NCBI GenBank assembly: GCA_947500755.1
Contig: CANMTO010000004.1
Coordinates: 1-64,000, forward strand
DNA: 64,000 nucleotides
Origin: Flavobacteriales bacterium
GTDB taxonomy: Bacteria; Bacteroidota; Bacteroidia; Flavobacteriales_D; Crocinitomicaceae
Reading direction: 5' to 3'
Position 1 is the stretch's first letter, and every line of letters starts with the position of its first letter. Below the pieces are notes generated by a model, which saw nothing but the letters and a program-made list of their open reading frames with translations, was not told where the DNA came from and did not search any database. The translations under genes and the position numbers were made by a program. Shown piece after piece: positions 63,297 through 64,000 of this stretch.

Positions 63297-63649
63297 CTAA
63301 AGAAAATATTTGCCCAAATTACTTTAGAAAGTGCATATAAATATGGGCCTAATCCAATGAGCGCAATAAAAATCAAGCTGATTTGCGTCCAAACGCCAAC
63401 GTTATTAAAAAACCAATTACAGGATGCCCAAATGCTTACAAAAATAGCCACACTAAGGCCATATGACACATACATGGCACCATAGTAAAATCCGGGTTCT
63501 GGCTTAAGGTCTAATCCACAGACTTCACATTTGTTTTTCACTTCTCCCATCGTGGAAAATCGGTAAGGATTTCCAACCATCATAGGAGATTCCTGACATT
63601 GCGGACAGGTCATAGTAATAATGCTGTAGAGTTTGGATCCTTTTTTCAT
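63266..63649 (-). CDS. DUF983 membrane protein with zinc-ribbon
   Basis: 127 residues from ATG 63649. The N-terminus has two Cys pairs (MTCPQCQESPMM, then NKCEVCGLDLKPEPGFYYGA), a likely zinc ribbon, followed by two transmembrane helices (VSYGLSVAIFVSIWASCNWF, ISLIFIALIGLGPYLYALSK). This is the DUF983 pattern, common in Bacteroidota and Alphaproteobacteria, with unknown function. TTG 63655 is in frame but not needed. A near -7 (TACCTTCG) lies about 15 nt upstream. Confidence 0.85.
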   Translation of the reverse strand: MKKGSKLYSIITMTCPQCQESPMMVGNPYRFSTMGEVKNKCEVCGLDLKPEPGFYYGAMYVSYGLSVAIFVSIWASCNWFFNNVGVWTQISLIFIALIGLGPYLYALSKVIWANIFFSYKANATASR

Positions 63650-63704
63650 GATCAATAATTTCTGCGAAGGTACACATTCGAAATACTACTTTCCGTAACC
63701 TATG

Positions 63705-64000
63705 TTACCTTATAGGAGTTTTTGAATGAAATTCTTTGGTTAATTCAAGATAGGAGTCGCTATACGTTCCGTCTTGATTTCTTAGCGAAAAATTCGCTTC
63801 AGTTCTTGGGCTTGCATGCTTCGTATAAGCGCTAATTATCCGAACGGCCTGTTGATGTTGATTCAATAGCACATGTTTCATTGATTCATGGAAATTATTC
63901 GCACGTGTAAGCCCTTCAATTACGTGTTCCTGATTACTCGGGTAAATCATCCAATAGGTCCCATGAGTTGATAGAAGCGAATAGCAGGCGCGAATCCATG
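63705..64000 (-). CDS. trmN6: tRNA1(Val) (adenine(37)-N6)-methyltransferase TrmN6, C-terminal part (start outside window)
   Basis: The frame is open to the right window edge, so the gene is partial; about 97 residues are visible. They match the C-terminus of YfiC/TrmN6: a strand near GTYWMIYPSNQE, an R-x2-AN helix region, and the closing GTYSDSYLELTKEFHS, which corresponds to the YSEAYTALTQAFY end of the E. coli protein. The enzyme methylates A37 of tRNA1(Val). The catalytic SAM and NPPY motifs would lie outside the window, so the call rests on the tail alone. Confidence 0.7.
   Translation of the reverse strand, partial: WIRACYSLLSTHGTYWMIYPSNQEHVIEGLTRANNFHESMKHVLLNQHQQAVRIISAYTKHASPRTEANFSLRNQDGTYSDSYLELTKEFHSKTPIR

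Noticed and set aside
63695-63708. Short inverted repeat GTAAC-CTAT-GTTAC near the trmN6 stop
   Set aside because: A 5-bp AT-containing stem without a T-run is too weak to call.
1-64000. CRISPR arrays, tRNA or rRNA genes
   Set aside because: No regularly spaced repeats, cloverleaf-like genes or rRNA signatures were seen by eye; a tRNAscan or Infernal run would settle it.

Overview
The window comes from a chromosome of a Bacteroidota bacterium, most likely a flavobacterium (order-level placement is an inference). The signs are about ten exported proteins with type IX secretion system (T9SS) C-terminal sorting domains, one of them with SprB-type repeats; two TonB-dependent receptors with an N-terminal carboxypeptidase-like regulatory domain; almost no Shine-Dalgarno sequences; and many copies of the Bacteroidota -7 promoter element TAnnTTTG, usually 11-25 nt before the start codon. 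I see no rRNA, tRNA, CRISPR array, prophage or transposase. Coding density is high and no gene-free stretch exceeds 300 bases; the longest (43109-43364) is AT-rich with a promoter at its end.

Left part (1-11.7 kb): the 5' 2.46 kb of a non-ribosomal peptide synthetase gene (condensation + adenylation, cut by the window edge) lies directly behind a secreted CotH-kinase-like protein. Diverging from these is a tight + strand row: a large SprB-repeat protein, a periplasmic ankyrin protein and two proteins with related DOMON domains that keep a Met/His pair suitable for heme.

11.9-25.9 kb, all on the - strand: a lamin-tail-domain protein, a TonB-dependent receptor, a secreted endonuclease I, a 5'-nucleotidase split over two genes, a PhoD alkaline phosphatase and a giant CHAP-domain protein. 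Together they read as a system that cuts extracellular nucleic acid, dephosphorylates the nucleotides and imports a product. A hairpin-T8 terminator ends only 2 nt before the receptor start codon, which suggests attenuation control.

26-41 kb is mostly metabolic and housekeeping: DPP IV, citrate synthase, an rRNA methyltransferase, a patatin/outer-membrane-barrel fusion, a VOC protein, a beta-lactamase-family protein carrying an orphan GH3 C-terminal domain, ATP-dependent PEP carboxykinase, and CysD-CysN followed by a YdeI-like protein and an M15-like peptidase.

41.5-49.3 kb is accessory: a fragment resembling the C-terminal half of a KY-type transglutaminase, a membrane protein, a secreted PHP hydrolase, a SOUL heme-binding protein flanked by two covarying copies of a palindrome, an SGNH hydrolase and a VCBS/FG-GAP protein.

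49.3-64 kb is mixed: an FAH-family hydrolase, a DnaQ-like exonuclease and a TPR-propeller-OmpA protein in an overlapping set; a lipoyl E2 acyltransferase; a glycosyltransferase fused to a seemingly inactive sugar-phosphate transferase; RidA; a PabA/TrpG glutaminase; a chalcone-isomerase-like protein; a second TonB-dependent receptor whose start codon is buried in a hairpin; Ndk, RF3, a DUF983 protein, and the 3' end of trmN6 leaving the right edge.
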